Source of the DNA: Labilibaculum euxinicum
GTDB lineage: Bacteria > Bacteroidota > Bacteroidia > Bacteroidales > Marinifilaceae
Assembly: GCF_009795715.1 (NCBI RefSeq)
Contig: NZ_WTCR01000002.1
Coordinates: 62,001-126,000 of the forward strand
Reading direction: 5' to 3'
Length of the DNA stretch: 64,000 nt
Numbering within the stretch: the stretch's first letter is position 1; each line of letters starts with the position of its first letter. Shown here in pieces: positions 42,852-51,614 of this stretch. A program made the translations under genes and the position numbers. Under the pieces are notes generated by a model, which saw nothing but the letters and a program-made list of their open reading frames with translations, was not told the DNA's origin and searched no databases.

Positions 42852-45674
42852 TTATTTTTTCAAAGTTAAACTCCCGGCATTTAAACCTTTGGCTGCAGCC
42901 GATAAAACAACTTCATTTGTATTATCCTCTTTTTGAATAATGATTTGTGCGTATCCGTTAAACAACTTTCGTTTCCAGGGTTCAGACGGTGTTATTACCT
43001 GAATAATTCCGGGATCTGTGTTCATAACATCCCACTCTTTTAATTTTTGCAAAGGCTGAGCAATAATCTGAATGGCGTTTGTTCCTTGCTTTAAAACACT
43101 GGTATTAAAAACATATTTTTGATCATCTTCTGTACTCGGGGCAATTTTATTTCCGTTGACAGAAATTACTGCGTTTGCGCCAATTTTTTTATAAAAGAAA
43201 GTAACCGTATTTGTTTTAAGATTGCTCTTTAAATCAAATTTACCTCTGTAAACATAAGCCGGAGCCTGATTTTTATAATCTCTGTCTTTAAACCCTTCCA
43301 GCCAGTTATCTTCAGAATCTGTTACTTTTTGATTTGAATCTGCTGAAGCCAGTTTTTTCTCTTCAAAATCAGTTATTGGCAGTAATTCTATATTATCAAT
43401 AAATTGGTCTTTTTCTAAAGATGTCGGGTTTCCATTGCCAACACCAAGAATTTTTCCACCTTTTAAAGAAAATGTTATTTCATGATTTGCAGTTGGTACA
43501 TGTACACCATTTTTGTCTGTTGTCTCAACGGTTACCACAACAACATTGCTGTTTGTCTGGTTTTCTTTATCAACCGAAAGCTTTATATTCTCGGGATTTT
43601 CAGTTGTCTTCTGGATTTCTGAAAGTACTTTTTTGCCGTTTTTATAACCAATCGCTTCAAGAGTTCCCGGCGTGTATTTTACCTTCCATTCTAAATGTCC
43701 GTATTGCTTCATTTTCTTTTTGCCCAAGCTTTTTTTGTTCAGGAAAAGTTCTACTTCATCGCAATTTGAATAGGCCCAAACGTCGATTTCCTTGCCTTCC
43801 ATTCCACTCCAGTTCCAATGTGGCATAATGTGCAAAACAGGTTCATTTCCCCACCATGATTTTAAGTAAAACACATTGTCTTTCGGGAAACCGCAAACAT
43901 CCATCATTCCAAAATAAGAAGTTACAGATGGCCAGCCGTAAGGCGTTGGTTCTCCGCGATAATCAAATCCCGTCCAAATAAATAGTCCTGCTAAATACGG
44001 ACGCGTTGCATAAAATTTCCAGCCTTCTTCAATGCTGTAAAATGTCGGACGAGGTTTTCTGTCGTAGGCACTTTGATAATGTTTGGTATCATCTGTAAAA
44101 TAAATTCCTCGTGCTGCAAATGTAGAACCTTCCTCTGTTCCCATTCCAGGCTGTTGTTTGAATTCATTTCGGTGGGCATCAATATCCCCGTTACCCAAAT
44201 AATTATAGCCCATAATTTCTACAACAGATGATATTCCGCTTTTAAAACCACTGCTAATTCCAACTGTAACAGGTCTTGTAGTATCGATACTTTTTGTAAA
44301 ACCCTGCATGACGTTCGTAATACGCTCACCAACAATTCCACCTTCAATTTTCCATTCTTCATTTCCAACAGACCAGCAAAAAATACTCGGATGATTACGG
44401 TCGCGTTCGATCATTCGTTTTAAATTATTTAAATGATAATCGTTAATTCCCATCAATCTGGTTTCATCAATAACCAGCATCCCTAATTCATCACAAGCTT
44501 TTAACAATTCAGGAGTTGGCGGATGATGCGAACAACGATACGCATTCGAACCCATCCCTTTCAGTTTTTTGATTCTGAAATACTGCAATTCGTCCGGCAA
44601 AGCTGTTCCTATTCCCGCATGATCCTGATGATTGTTGGTGCCTTTTAGTTTTACTGATTTTCCATTCAGGAAGAAACCTTTTTCGGCATCAAACTTTATT
44701 GTTCTTATTCCGAAAGTTGTTTCATAATGATCAATAATTTTTCCGTCTTGTTTAATCTGAGTCATTAAATGATACAAATTCGGATTTTCAATATCCCATA
44801 ACAATGGATTATTTACTTGTAATTTTGAAGTGTAATGTATTGTTTTATAAAAATCAGGAGTCGTTGTATTTTCAGAAATAGTTGCAATTTGTTTTCCTGA
44901 AGCCTCCAAAATAGTCTGGACAACTTCAATCATACCTTTATAACTGCCTTTATTCTCAATAGTAACATCAGCCGTAACTTCCGCATTATTTTCTTTTATT
45001 TCTGAGGTAACATAAGTTCCGTTTTCTGCAACATGAATCGGATTCGTTTTCTTTAAATATACATGTCTGTAAATTCCGGCACCTTCATAAAACCAGCCTT
45101 CTTCCATCGAAGCATCAACACGCACAACAATTGTATTTTTGCCGCCGTAATTCACATATGCTGTAATATCATATTCAAAACCATTATAACCGCTTTCTTC
45201 TGTTCCGAGATAATGTCCATTAAAAAAAACTTTTGAATTTCTAAAAACGCCATCGAATTTTAAAGAAATAATTCGTCCTTTATCTGTTTCCGGAATATTG
45301 ATTTTTTTTCGATACCAGCCTATGCTTTTTTCAGGAAAATTTTTCCCGGCAGTTTTAAATCCGTGACTAAAACTGGCTTTTTCACTAAACGATTGCTCTA
45401 CAGCCCAATCGTGAGGCAAATCTAATTTTCGCCACGCACGATCATCAAAAGCTGGAGCTGCCGGACCATCTCCATATCCGGTTTTGGCTAAATAGGAAAA
45501 ATATCCTGTTGCATGATTAAAATCTTTCTGAGTATCATATAAATGACCAAACGAAAAACGCCAGTCTTTATCAATTAAAATCAGCTCTCTTTCGGTGTGC
45601 TTTTGTGCTGAAATACAAAATGGTATTGAAAATACCAAAAAGAAAAAAAATCGATTAAGAGAAATAGATTTCAT
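42852..45674 (-). CDS. GH2 beta-galactosidase-like glycosidase, exported
   Basis: A 940-residue protein with a signal peptide (FFFFLVFSIPFCISAQ). The order of domains is GH2 sugar-binding (WRKLDLPHDWAVEQSF, FDGVFRNSKVFFNGHYLG), immunoglobulin-like, TIM barrel (GTNNHQDHAGIGTALPD, YRCSHHPPTPELLKACDELG), acid/base E439 in SVGNEEW, nucleophile candidate E514 in GTEEGSTFAARGIY, FIWTGFDYRGEPTPYGWPS, then DUF4982-like and C-terminal Ig-like domains and an extra beta-sandwich from about residue 790. It resembles GalB-type exo-beta-galactosidases or other GH2 enzymes; specificity is not fixed. It is unlike the beta-glucan genes in role and strand, and its A+T-rich codon use looks Flavobacterium-like. 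It sits between tRNA-Arg copies, so transfer is plausible (inference). Confidence 0.9.
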   Translation of the reverse strand: MKSISLNRFFFFLVFSIPFCISAQKHTERELILIDKDWRFSFGHLYDTQKDFNHATGYFSYLAKTGYGDGPAAPAFDDRAWRKLDLPHDWAVEQSFSEKASFSHGFKTAGKNFPEKSIGWYRKKINIPETDKGRIISLKFDGVFRNSKVFFNGHYLGTEESGYNGFEYDITAYVNYGGKNTIVVRVDASMEEGWFYEGAGIYRHVYLKKTNPIHVAENGTYVTSEIKENNAEVTADVTIENKGSYKGMIEVVQTILEASGKQIATISENTTTPDFYKTIHYTSKLQVNNPLLWDIENPNLYHLMTQIKQDGKIIDHYETTFGIRTIKFDAEKGFFLNGKSVKLKGTNNHQDHAGIGTALPDELQYFRIKKLKGMGSNAYRCSHHPPTPELLKACDELGMLVIDETRLMGINDYHLNNLKRMIERDRNHPSIFCWSVGNEEWKIEGGIVGERITNVMQGFTKSIDTTRPVTVGISSGFKSGISSVVEIMGYNYLGNGDIDAHRNEFKQQPGMGTEEGSTFAARGIYFTDDTKHYQSAYDRKPRPTFYSIEEGWKFYATRPYLAGLFIWTGFDYRGEPTPYGWPSVTSYFGMMDVCGFPKDNVFYLKSWWGNEPVLHIMPHWNWSGMEGKEIDVWAYSNCDEVELFLNKKSLGKKKMKQYGHLEWKVKYTPGTLEAIGYKNGKKVLSEIQKTTENPENIKLSVDKENQTNSNVVVVTVETTDKNGVHVPTANHEITFSLKGGKILGVGNGNPTSLEKDQFIDNIELLPITDFEEKKLASADSNQKVTDSEDNWLEGFKDRDYKNQAPAYVYRGKFDLKSNLKTNTVTFFYKKIGANAVISVNGNKIAPSTEDDQKYVFNTSVLKQGTNAIQIIAQPLQKLKEWDVMNTDPGIIQVITPSEPWKRKLFNGYAQIIIQKEDNTNEVVLSAAAKGLNAGSLTLKK

Positions 45675-45901
45675 AAATAATTCCAGTTAATTTGATATAC
45701 GTAAAGGTTATAAATATACCCTTTTTGAATTACAGGAATTAATAGTATTTTATCAAAGTTTAATGGTAAAAAAGCACCATTAAAAACGGTACTCGATACA
45801 TTTTTTGTTAATTCTCATGCTATAAAGGGTTCTCATCCCGGTTTAAATTTGAGAAATTAGCCCATAAAAAAAACTCATCAATTTCTTGATGAGTTTTTCA
45901 G

Positions 45902-45956
45902 TGAACACGGAGGGATTATTCCTCGTTCCTCGTCATGAACAAGTTACGAACCCCAA
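45902..45956 (-). pseudogene. Partial tRNA-Arg relic with T-loop insertion
   Basis: Read on the minus strand it has GGGGTTCG, then about 29 extra bases (TAACTTGTTCATGACGAGGA and more), then ATCCCTCCGTGTTCA. The insertion point in the T loop is the same as in the relic at 41426 and the insert begins with the same TAACTTGTTC. The insert can form a 7-bp stem (CTTGTTC/GAACGAG). The 5' half of the tRNA is missing. Confidence 0.75.
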
Positions 45957-45996
45957 TTGGGTTCTCATCCCGGTTTAAATTTGAGAAATTAGCCCA

Positions 45997-46029
45997 TAAA
46001 AAAAACTCATCAATTTTTTGATGAGTTTT
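45997..46029 (-). terminator. Terminator of tRNA-Arg
   Basis: A perfect 12-bp stem (AAAACTCATCAA on the plus strand, complement 46018-46029) with a 4-base loop. On the minus strand it is followed by a run of T, immediately downstream of the tRNA 3' end. Confidence 0.88.
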
Positions 46030-46032
46030 CTG

Positions 46033-46106
46033 TGAACACGGAGGGATTCGAACCCCCAACCTCCTCGGCCGTAACGAGGTGCACTATCCAGTTATGCTAC
46101 GCGTCC
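46033..46106 (-). tRNA. tRNA-Arg (anticodon ACG)
   Basis: A 74-base cloverleaf on the minus strand: acceptor GGACGCG pairing with CGTGTTC, D arm GCATAACTGGATAGTGC, anticodon arm CCTCG-TTACGGC-CGAGG (anticodon ACG, read as ICG for CGU/CGC), variable loop, and T arm GGGGG-TTCGAAT-CCCTC type. The discriminator is A; CCA is not encoded. It is followed by a terminator. Two decayed copies of this tRNA lie within 4.7 kb on the same strand. Confidence 0.96.
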
Positions 46107-46385
46107 TTTATTCTTGTTTGTCCTGCAAATATAGGGGTTTTAGACCGATTTCTCCAAATGTTTTAATGTTTTTTTAGAGACAAAAACGAATGGTTTTGCT
46201 AAGAACTTTACAGGTAGGATTTTACAATAGAAGAATTTTTACTGCAACTAGCTAAGAAGTCTTGGCTAGTAGTAAATTTAGCTAAGGATATATGAATGTT
46301 GGCGAAGTTTAACAAGCGATTAACAAGTAAAAGATATAATTGTCTGGAATTATTTGTATAATTTTACTAGAATACAAAGAAACAG

Positions 46386-46470
46386 TTGAAACAACCATGT
46401 GAAAAGAATTACAGTAAGAATGAGTGTAATTTGGGAGTTTCATATGGCAAACACACACAATTATAATCAT
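46386..46470 (+). repeat. Dispersed start-codon-abutting repeat, copy R5
   Basis: An 85-base copy, closest to R3: GAGTGTAATTTGGGAGTTT, then CATATGGCAA, ending TATAATCAT. The ATG of the AraC-type regulator follows immediately. The 5' end is worn (TTGAAACAACC instead of ATGAAACGACC). Confidence 0.8.
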
Positions 46471-47349
46471 ATGAACAGAGAACCTTCAGAATTATTTGAG
46501 GACCTTGAAGAATCCAAGGCATTATTTCACATTCATAAACTTCAGAACATGTGTAATGAGGTAAGAAAGCAGAATGGGGACGATCATATGCATAATTTTT
46601 ACACCATTACATGGATTAAGGAAGGAGAAGCAATACATGCCACCAAATATGTTGAGTACACATTGCGTAAAAATTCGATTCTTTTTGTGCCGCCGGGCTT
46701 AATGCATCGTTTTATTAGTAATGCACATTGCACAGGTTATTCTATAACCTTTAACGAAGCATTTTTTGCTGTTAAAGAGAATGGTGAAGATTCAGTTTCC
46801 GATTCAACATTGTTCAGTAACCCCGATTTCCGATCAATTATTACATTGGATGAAAAGCAGCAAATGGTTTTTAAGGGAATTATAGAATTGATGGAAAAAG
46901 AATTTGAGAACGATGATCGATACCGTCACGAGATGTTATTGCAGCAATTGAAGTTGTTTTTATTGGAATCAAGAAGAATTTATGAAGAGCAGCACGATTT
47001 GGATGTGAGTTTAGACGAAGAGCATCCTGGCTCGGTCATTATTAAATTTAAACAGCTGATAGATGATAATTACAAGGAACAAAAAAATGTTTCTTCCTAC
47101 GCCGATATGCTTAATTTGAGAGCAACATGTTTGAATGAGATTACGAAGAAAACAACCGGTATCACAGCAGGAGAATTAATCAGAAACAGAGTGATAAAAG
47201 AAGCAAAAAAAATGCTTTATAGTTCTGATTTGAATACCAAGGAAATAGCTTATAATTTGGGTTTTAATGATCCGGCTTATTTTAGCCGCTTCTTTAAAAA
47301 ATACACCAGTCAAACATTAAGCGATTATCGGAGTCTGATTAGAAAATAA
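46471..47349 (+). CDS. AraC-family transcriptional regulator
   Basis: The frame can be extended to 46399, but that part lies in the repeat; ATG 46471 directly after TATAATCAT is the likely start, giving 292 residues. The N-terminal half is a cupin-like sensor domain (HNFYTITWIKEGEAIHAT, SILFVPPGLMHRF). The C-terminal 100 residues are an AraC double helix-turn-helix: VSSYADMLNLRATCLNEITKK and SDLNTKEIAYNLGFNDPAYF, then SRFFKKYTSQTLSDYR. It would activate or repress genes in response to a small ligand; the target is unknown. The neighbouring YceI gene, 120 bases downstream, is a candidate target but nothing proves it. Confidence 0.92.
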   Translation: MNREPSELFEDLEESKALFHIHKLQNMCNEVRKQNGDDHMHNFYTITWIKEGEAIHATKYVEYTLRKNSILFVPPGLMHRFISNAHCTGYSITFNEAFFAVKENGEDSVSDSTLFSNPDFRSIITLDEKQQMVFKGIIELMEKEFENDDRYRHEMLLQQLKLFLLESRRIYEEQHDLDVSLDEEHPGSVIIKFKQLIDDNYKEQKNVSSYADMLNLRATCLNEITKKTTGITAGELIRNRVIKEAKKMLYSSDLNTKEIAYNLGFNDPAYFSRFFKKYTSQTLSDYRSLIRK

Positions 47350-47469
47350 TCCAACAATAAAGGGAATTTGTCCATTTACCGATGAACAATTACGTGCTAA
47401 ATTTGTAATTGTAAGGTTCTTACAGATATTTTAAAACGAATAAAAGAAATTTAATTAATATTTGAAGTT

Positions 47470-48069
47470 ATGAAGAGATTAGGTTTAGTAATGATAGTAG
47501 TTCTTGTTGTCAGTGTTGTTTCGACTCCAGGCACGGCTTTGGCAAAAAAAGACAATTTAAAATTGAATGCTGAAAATAGTAAAATTGAATGGTTAGGTAA
47601 AAAAGTGACAGGAGAACATTCCGGAACCATTAAAGTAAAGAGTGGAAGCTTGGTACTTGACGAAGGTGAAATTGTTAAAGGAAGTTTTGTTGTTGATATG
47701 ACAAGTATTGCGAATACAGACCTGAAGGATGCTGATTACAAAGCAAAGTTGGAAGGTCATTTAAAATCCGACGATTTTTTTGGTGTGGAAAAATTTCCTG
47801 AATCAAAATTTGAAATTACCAATGCCGAGAAAATGGAAGATGGTAATTACAAGGTAAAAGGAAATATTACAATCAAAGGAATTACTGAACCCATTGAATT
47901 TATGGCGAATTTACACAAACATGATGCGAGTGTACATGTAAGTGGAAAAATGACTATCGATAGAACAAAGTTCAACGTTCGTTACGGATCCGGTTCTTTC
48001 TTCGATAATCTGGGAGATAAAACAATTTATGATGATTTTGAATTAAATTTAGATTTATATTTAGAGTAA
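47470..48069 (+). CDS. YceI-family periplasmic lipid-binding protein
   Basis: A 199-residue protein with a signal peptide (VVLVVSVVSTPGTALA). The YceI beta-barrel is clear: SKIEWLGKKVTGEHSGTIKV, GSFVVDMTSIANTDL, LKSDDFFGVEKFPESKFEI, VKGNITIKGITEPIEF and IDRTKFNVRYGSGSF. Family members bind polyprenoid or fatty lipids in the periplasm. The length is typical. It has its own terminator at 48091. TAAATTTG at 47398 resembles a Bacteroidota -7 element, without a clear -33 box. Confidence 0.93.
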   Translation: MKRLGLVMIVVLVVSVVSTPGTALAKKDNLKLNAENSKIEWLGKKVTGEHSGTIKVKSGSLVLDEGEIVKGSFVVDMTSIANTDLKDADYKAKLEGHLKSDDFFGVEKFPESKFEITNAEKMEDGNYKVKGNITIKGITEPIEFMANLHKHDASVHVSGKMTIDRTKFNVRYGSGSFFDNLGDKTIYDDFELNLDLYLE

Positions 48070-48090
48070 AGATTTTTTTTTTAGAAGCAT

Positions 48091-48120
48091 AAGCCGGAAT
48101 ATTCTTATTTCGGCTTTTTA
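48091..48120 (+). terminator. Rho-independent terminator after YceI
   Basis: The hairpin AAGCCGGAAT...ATTTCGGCTT (one G.U) is followed by T5. Confidence 0.8.
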
Positions 48121-48248
48121 TATGGAATTGTATTGTGTAATTAATAAGAACAATAGTTTTGATGCTTTTGTAAAGTCTCGCTAAATCTTTGATCTTACTG
48201 TAAATAATCGTAATTTGTTAACGCTTTAAACCTAAACCAAATGTTATT

Positions 48249-49433
48249 ATGATGCGAATTTTGTTTTCAACTTTATTTGCCTTACTGATCTGTTCGAATA
48301 CTTCTGCTGAAGTAAACTTAAAAAATTTGCATAGTTCCCGTGTTTATTCCACAGTTCTTAAAGAATACCGCGATGTAAAAGTTTTGCTTCCCAACGAATA
48401 TAACGACACATATTATAAATACCCAACAATCTATTTGTTGGATGCAGAGACGAACTTCGATATGGGAATCGAAGTTTTAAGTTTTCTCATGGATAATCAT
48501 TTTATTCCGCCTCATATTGTTGTAGGGCTTCCGAATACCGATCGCTTTCGCGATATGACTCCTGTTGATTCAATTATGAATAAAAATATTTTTCGAACCC
48601 GGGGAGGAGCCGATAATTTTATTAAAACCCTCGAGTTGGATGTGTTTCCCTTTATTGCAGATAATTTTAGAGCGAGTACTCAGCGGCTGGTTATGGGACA
48701 CAGTTATAGTGGTCTTTTCGTAGTATATGCATTTTCTACACGACCCGACTTATTTGATAAATATTTGGCCTTTAGTCCGATTCTTTGGTGGAATAATAAG
48801 GCGATTGTGAACGATATTGACCAGTTCTTAAGCAACAATTCATCCATTAGAAAACAACTGTTTGTTTCTTTTGCCGAGGAAGCTACGGAGATGTTAAAAT
48901 CCTGTAAATCCTTAATTCTATCCTTAGAAACAAAAGCACCATCTGATCTGAAATGGAATTATGCATGGATGCCCGACGAAAGTCATTACACCCTCTATCG
49001 TAAAAGTTTAATGCAGGGCATGGAAACTATTTTCGCGGAATACAAATATCCTGATGTACAGGTTTTAGTTGAAAAGGGTGTTGAGGTTGCTGAAACTTAT
49101 CAACGAAAAGTATTGTTGAGTTATGGCAGAAATGAAAAATTGCCCTATTCTCTGCTTGAGAATGTTTGTATTCAGCTTAAAGATGCTGAACGGTATGATG
49201 ACGCAATGGCTTTTTTAAAATATTCTATTTCCAATTATCCTGAAAGAGCAGAGTCATTTTATTACGTAGGTGAGATCTACGAAAAAGTTAATCAACCTAA
49301 GGAAGCAGTAAAGTTTTATGAGATTGCGCATAACAAAGACAAAGGCAGATGGGATTATGAGAATAAATTTATTGCGATGCAGAAATTATTGGTTGAACTT
49401 GAAAATAAAACTCAAAACAATATAGATTTATAA
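48249..49433 (+). CDS. Alpha/beta-hydrolase (esterase D/Fes-like) with C-terminal TPR
   Basis: A 394-residue protein with an N-terminal signal peptide (LFSTLFALLICSNTSA). The hydrolase domain has VLLPNEYNDTYYKYPTIYLLD, PHIVVGLPNTDRFRDMTP and the nucleophile elbow MGHSYSGLFVVYA, as in putative esterases related to ferric-enterobactin esterase. A catalytic His is probably in PDESHYTLYR (about 240). The C-terminal about 90 residues look like TPR repeats (AMAFLKYSISNYPERAESFYYVGEIYEKVNQPKEAVKFYE in part). It is likely periplasmic. The substrate is unknown. The gene stands alone. Confidence 0.82.
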   Translation: MMRILFSTLFALLICSNTSAEVNLKNLHSSRVYSTVLKEYRDVKVLLPNEYNDTYYKYPTIYLLDAETNFDMGIEVLSFLMDNHFIPPHIVVGLPNTDRFRDMTPVDSIMNKNIFRTRGGADNFIKTLELDVFPFIADNFRASTQRLVMGHSYSGLFVVYAFSTRPDLFDKYLAFSPILWWNNKAIVNDIDQFLSNNSSIRKQLFVSFAEEATEMLKSCKSLILSLETKAPSDLKWNYAWMPDESHYTLYRKSLMQGMETIFAEYKYPDVQVLVEKGVEVAETYQRKVLLSYGRNEKLPYSLLENVCIQLKDAERYDDAMAFLKYSISNYPERAESFYYVGEIYEKVNQPKEAVKFYEIAHNKDKGRWDYENKFIAMQKLLVELENKTQNNIDL

Positions 49434-49591
49434 TGTAAAGCAAGGCGAAGTATTAAATATTAATTCCTTTAAATTTATTTACCCTCCTACACAATTACTT
49501 TTATTCTAGTCCGTTACACACTATAATAATAGTGATATATTTTTACTGATACAATTGATTTGCATTGGTCGATAGTAAAAGCGGAGGAACG

Positions 49592-50143
49592 ATGAAGGGA
49601 ATATTTTTCACAGAGTTTTTGGAAATGATAGAGAAGGAGTATGATTTAATCTTAACCGAAAAGATCATTTCTGATTTGGGAACAGGAAATAACGGTGTTT
49701 ACGAAGCAACAGCCGATTATCCGTACAGTCAATTTGTTGAGTTGTGTAATTTGCTTAGTTCCGAAGTGAAAAGTTCAGTTCCCGATGTCGCAAAAAACTT
49801 TGGAGAATATCTTTTCTCCCGTTTGGTAATTTTGTTTCGACCCAGTTTTGCCGGTAACAGCAGCATATTCGATTTCTTGGATCAGATAGATGAGTTCATC
49901 CACAATAAAATTCAGGAACGCTTTACTCCGGTTGAAATTCCACGTTTTAGAGTGGTGAAAATTAATGATTCCACGTTTCAGATGAGTTATCAGACTGAAA
50001 AATTACTGATTGATTTGGCCATTGGATTATTTATGGGCTGTCAAAGGTTTTTTAATGAAGAATTGACTTTAAATACTGAATTTATTTCAGAGAAAAACAA
50101 ATTGGTCTGTTTCACCCTTTCAAAAAATGAGGTGTTAGTTTGA
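49592..50143 (+). CDS. Stand-alone H-NOX-like (heme NO-binding) protein
   Basis: The ATG at 49592, preceded by GGAGGAACG, is the chosen start; a TTG at 49565 would add nine residues. The 183-residue product matches H-NOX in length. It opens MKGIFFTEFLEMIEKEYDL, has YPYSQFVELCNLLSSEV, and FGEYLFSRL. His104 in FLDQIDEFIHNKI lies where the proximal heme ligand sits. The YxSxR motif that holds the heme propionates appears as Y133-Q-T135-E-K137, a conservative but non-standard version. It would sense NO (or O2). No kinase or cyclase partner is adjacent. The 3' end overlaps the convergent lipoprotein gene by 9 bases. Confidence 0.8.
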   Translation: MKGIFFTEFLEMIEKEYDLILTEKIISDLGTGNNGVYEATADYPYSQFVELCNLLSSEVKSSVPDVAKNFGEYLFSRLVILFRPSFAGNSSIFDFLDQIDEFIHNKIQERFTPVEIPRFRVVKINDSTFQMSYQTEKLLIDLAIGLFMGCQRFFNEELTLNTEFISEKNKLVCFTLSKNEVLV

Positions 50144-51556
50144 TTCCATATTGTGAAAGGTGAAATATTTGGTTTTCCCGGCCTTCACTTCAAGATCAAA
50201 TTGCTGATCTTTGCTATCTCCGTTTGGAGAATTTACTCTAAGAGTAACGGTATGTTTTCCCTCTTTCAATCGAATTCGGGTGTAGTGAATAGAGTTGGGT
50301 AGGGTTTGCCAATTTCTGGTGTCGGCTTTTTCAGTAACGGCATTAAAAATGCTGATAATAGCACCTAAATTTTCATCTTTACTTCTTGTGTAACTTTCAA
50401 TTGCCTGCTTGGTGGCAAGTCGAAGTAAAGAATTTGCCATTTCGCGCACCATTCGGTCTTTTAATGTTTTAAAAGCAATTGCGTTTATGTCTTCTCCTTT
50501 ATCCAAAGGATAGCTAAGCGAATCATTTATAATGATATCGGCATTTGTGTAGTAGGGAATTCGTTCCTGATACTTTGGAAAAGCAACACGAACAAAATCC
50601 AGATCACTAAAAGAATTTTGTGTCCGGCTATCCATATTTCCTACAAAAAAAGGCAACGTAACATTTTCTTCATTGTTCACCATGGTCAGATAGCCATCGC
50701 GACCATTAACGGCGCTAAAATTGATGCTCCATTCTGCTTTTACCGGACCAAGCCCCGACAACCAGATGATTATTACATCTCCTTCAGTCTTGTCGGCCTT
50801 TTGGAAATCGAAGCCAAATTTATTTTTGAAAAATTCATAATCTTCCATCAAACCGGTTTTATAGGCAGTTCGAAGAAGATCTTCTTTCAATTGCTGCGGT
50901 GCAGGAGTATTAAAGTTTTTTAGATAATTGTCCTCATAAATTTTAAGAGCATTCCGATAAGCAATAAAGGCATTGTTCGAATCTCCCGACGAATCGTAAA
51001 TTAACCCCATTAGTGTATGGGCAAAGGCATCATCGCTGTATCTGTTCTGATAATTCTTTGGATATTTATCGTTCAGGGCATACAATTTTTCATTTACTCT
51101 TCGGCATTCAACCAAAGCCGCTTCCGTATCGCCCATTTCCAAATAGCTTAACGCTTTATAGAAATTGAGCATTACATTCTCAAAATCCTCTGGAACATAG
51201 GGTCTGGCCATTGGATTGGTAAGCATTGCCAATGCTTCCGAACCAATATTTTTACGTTGATCTTCAATGAAAAGATCCGCTTCGTTAAAATACTTAGTCG
51301 CCGAAACATAATCTTGCTGCATCCACGATAAGGTTCCCTTATTCAGTAAAAACAAGGCTTTATTTTTGTTTCGATTGCTCTTTTTATCTTTATCCAGTAC
51401 TTTTTCGGCACTCGCTATGTCGCCCTGCAAAAAATAGTTGTTAAAAGCTTCATTTTGCATGTAATAGGTAGCACAACCAGATAATAGAAGAAGAACACCA
51501 AATAAAAAAACAGGGAGTATTTTACCCGATATATGTAAGGATAATTTTTGCTTCAT
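50135..51556 (-). CDS. TPR-type lipoprotein of the COG3014 group
   Basis: The frame can begin at 51592, but ATG 51556 gives MKQKLSLHISGKILPVFLFG then LLSGC, a lipoprotein signal; about 473 residues. The first half has TPR-like repeats (KALFLLNKGTLSWMQQDYVSATKYFNEAD, YKALSYLEMGDTEAALVECRRVNEKL in part). The second half is a beta-rich domain (LSGLGPVKAEWSI; FVRVAFPKYQERIPYY). The function is unknown. It is encoded 58 bases downstream of an LpoB-like lipoprotein on the same strand. This pairing is, to my memory, common in Gram-negative genomes, suggesting envelope or peptidoglycan-related work (inference). Confidence 0.78.
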   Translation of the reverse strand: MKQKLSLHISGKILPVFLFGVLLLLSGCATYYMQNEAFNNYFLQGDIASAEKVLDKDKKSNRNKNKALFLLNKGTLSWMQQDYVSATKYFNEADLFIEDQRKNIGSEALAMLTNPMARPYVPEDFENVMLNFYKALSYLEMGDTEAALVECRRVNEKLYALNDKYPKNYQNRYSDDAFAHTLMGLIYDSSGDSNNAFIAYRNALKIYEDNYLKNFNTPAPQQLKEDLLRTAYKTGLMEDYEFFKNKFGFDFQKADKTEGDVIIIWLSGLGPVKAEWSINFSAVNGRDGYLTMVNNEENVTLPFFVGNMDSRTQNSFSDLDFVRVAFPKYQERIPYYTNADIIINDSLSYPLDKGEDINAIAFKTLKDRMVREMANSLLRLATKQAIESYTRSKDENLGAIISIFNAVTEKADTRNWQTLPNSIHYTRIRLKEGKHTVTLRVNSPNGDSKDQQFDLEVKAGKTKYFTFHNMESN

Positions 51557-51614
51557 CGAAAAAGGAATAAAGAAATTCAGGAAGCCAACCAATGACTTCC
51601 TGTTGAGTACTAAT

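Larger units (their letters stand above)
45827..46048. repeat. Direct duplication of tRNA-Arg 3' end with terminator
   Basis: Positions 45827-45917 and 45959-46048 are nearly identical (about 90 bases, 132 apart): GGGTTCTCATCCCGG, a T-rich segment, the terminator hairpin, and the last 16 or so bases of the tRNA (as plus-strand TGAACACGGAGGGATT). Only the right copy belongs to an intact tRNA. Confidence 0.88.

Noticed and set aside
43421-43828. 135-codon plus-strand frame opposite the GH2 gene
   Set aside because: It lies wholly antisense to conserved GH2 coding sequence and resembles no protein.
46399-46470. N-terminal extension of the AraC regulator (starting MKRITVRMSVIWEF)
   Set aside because: These bases belong to repeat R5, and the same peptide appears before the unrelated gene at 33788; the native start is at the repeat border.
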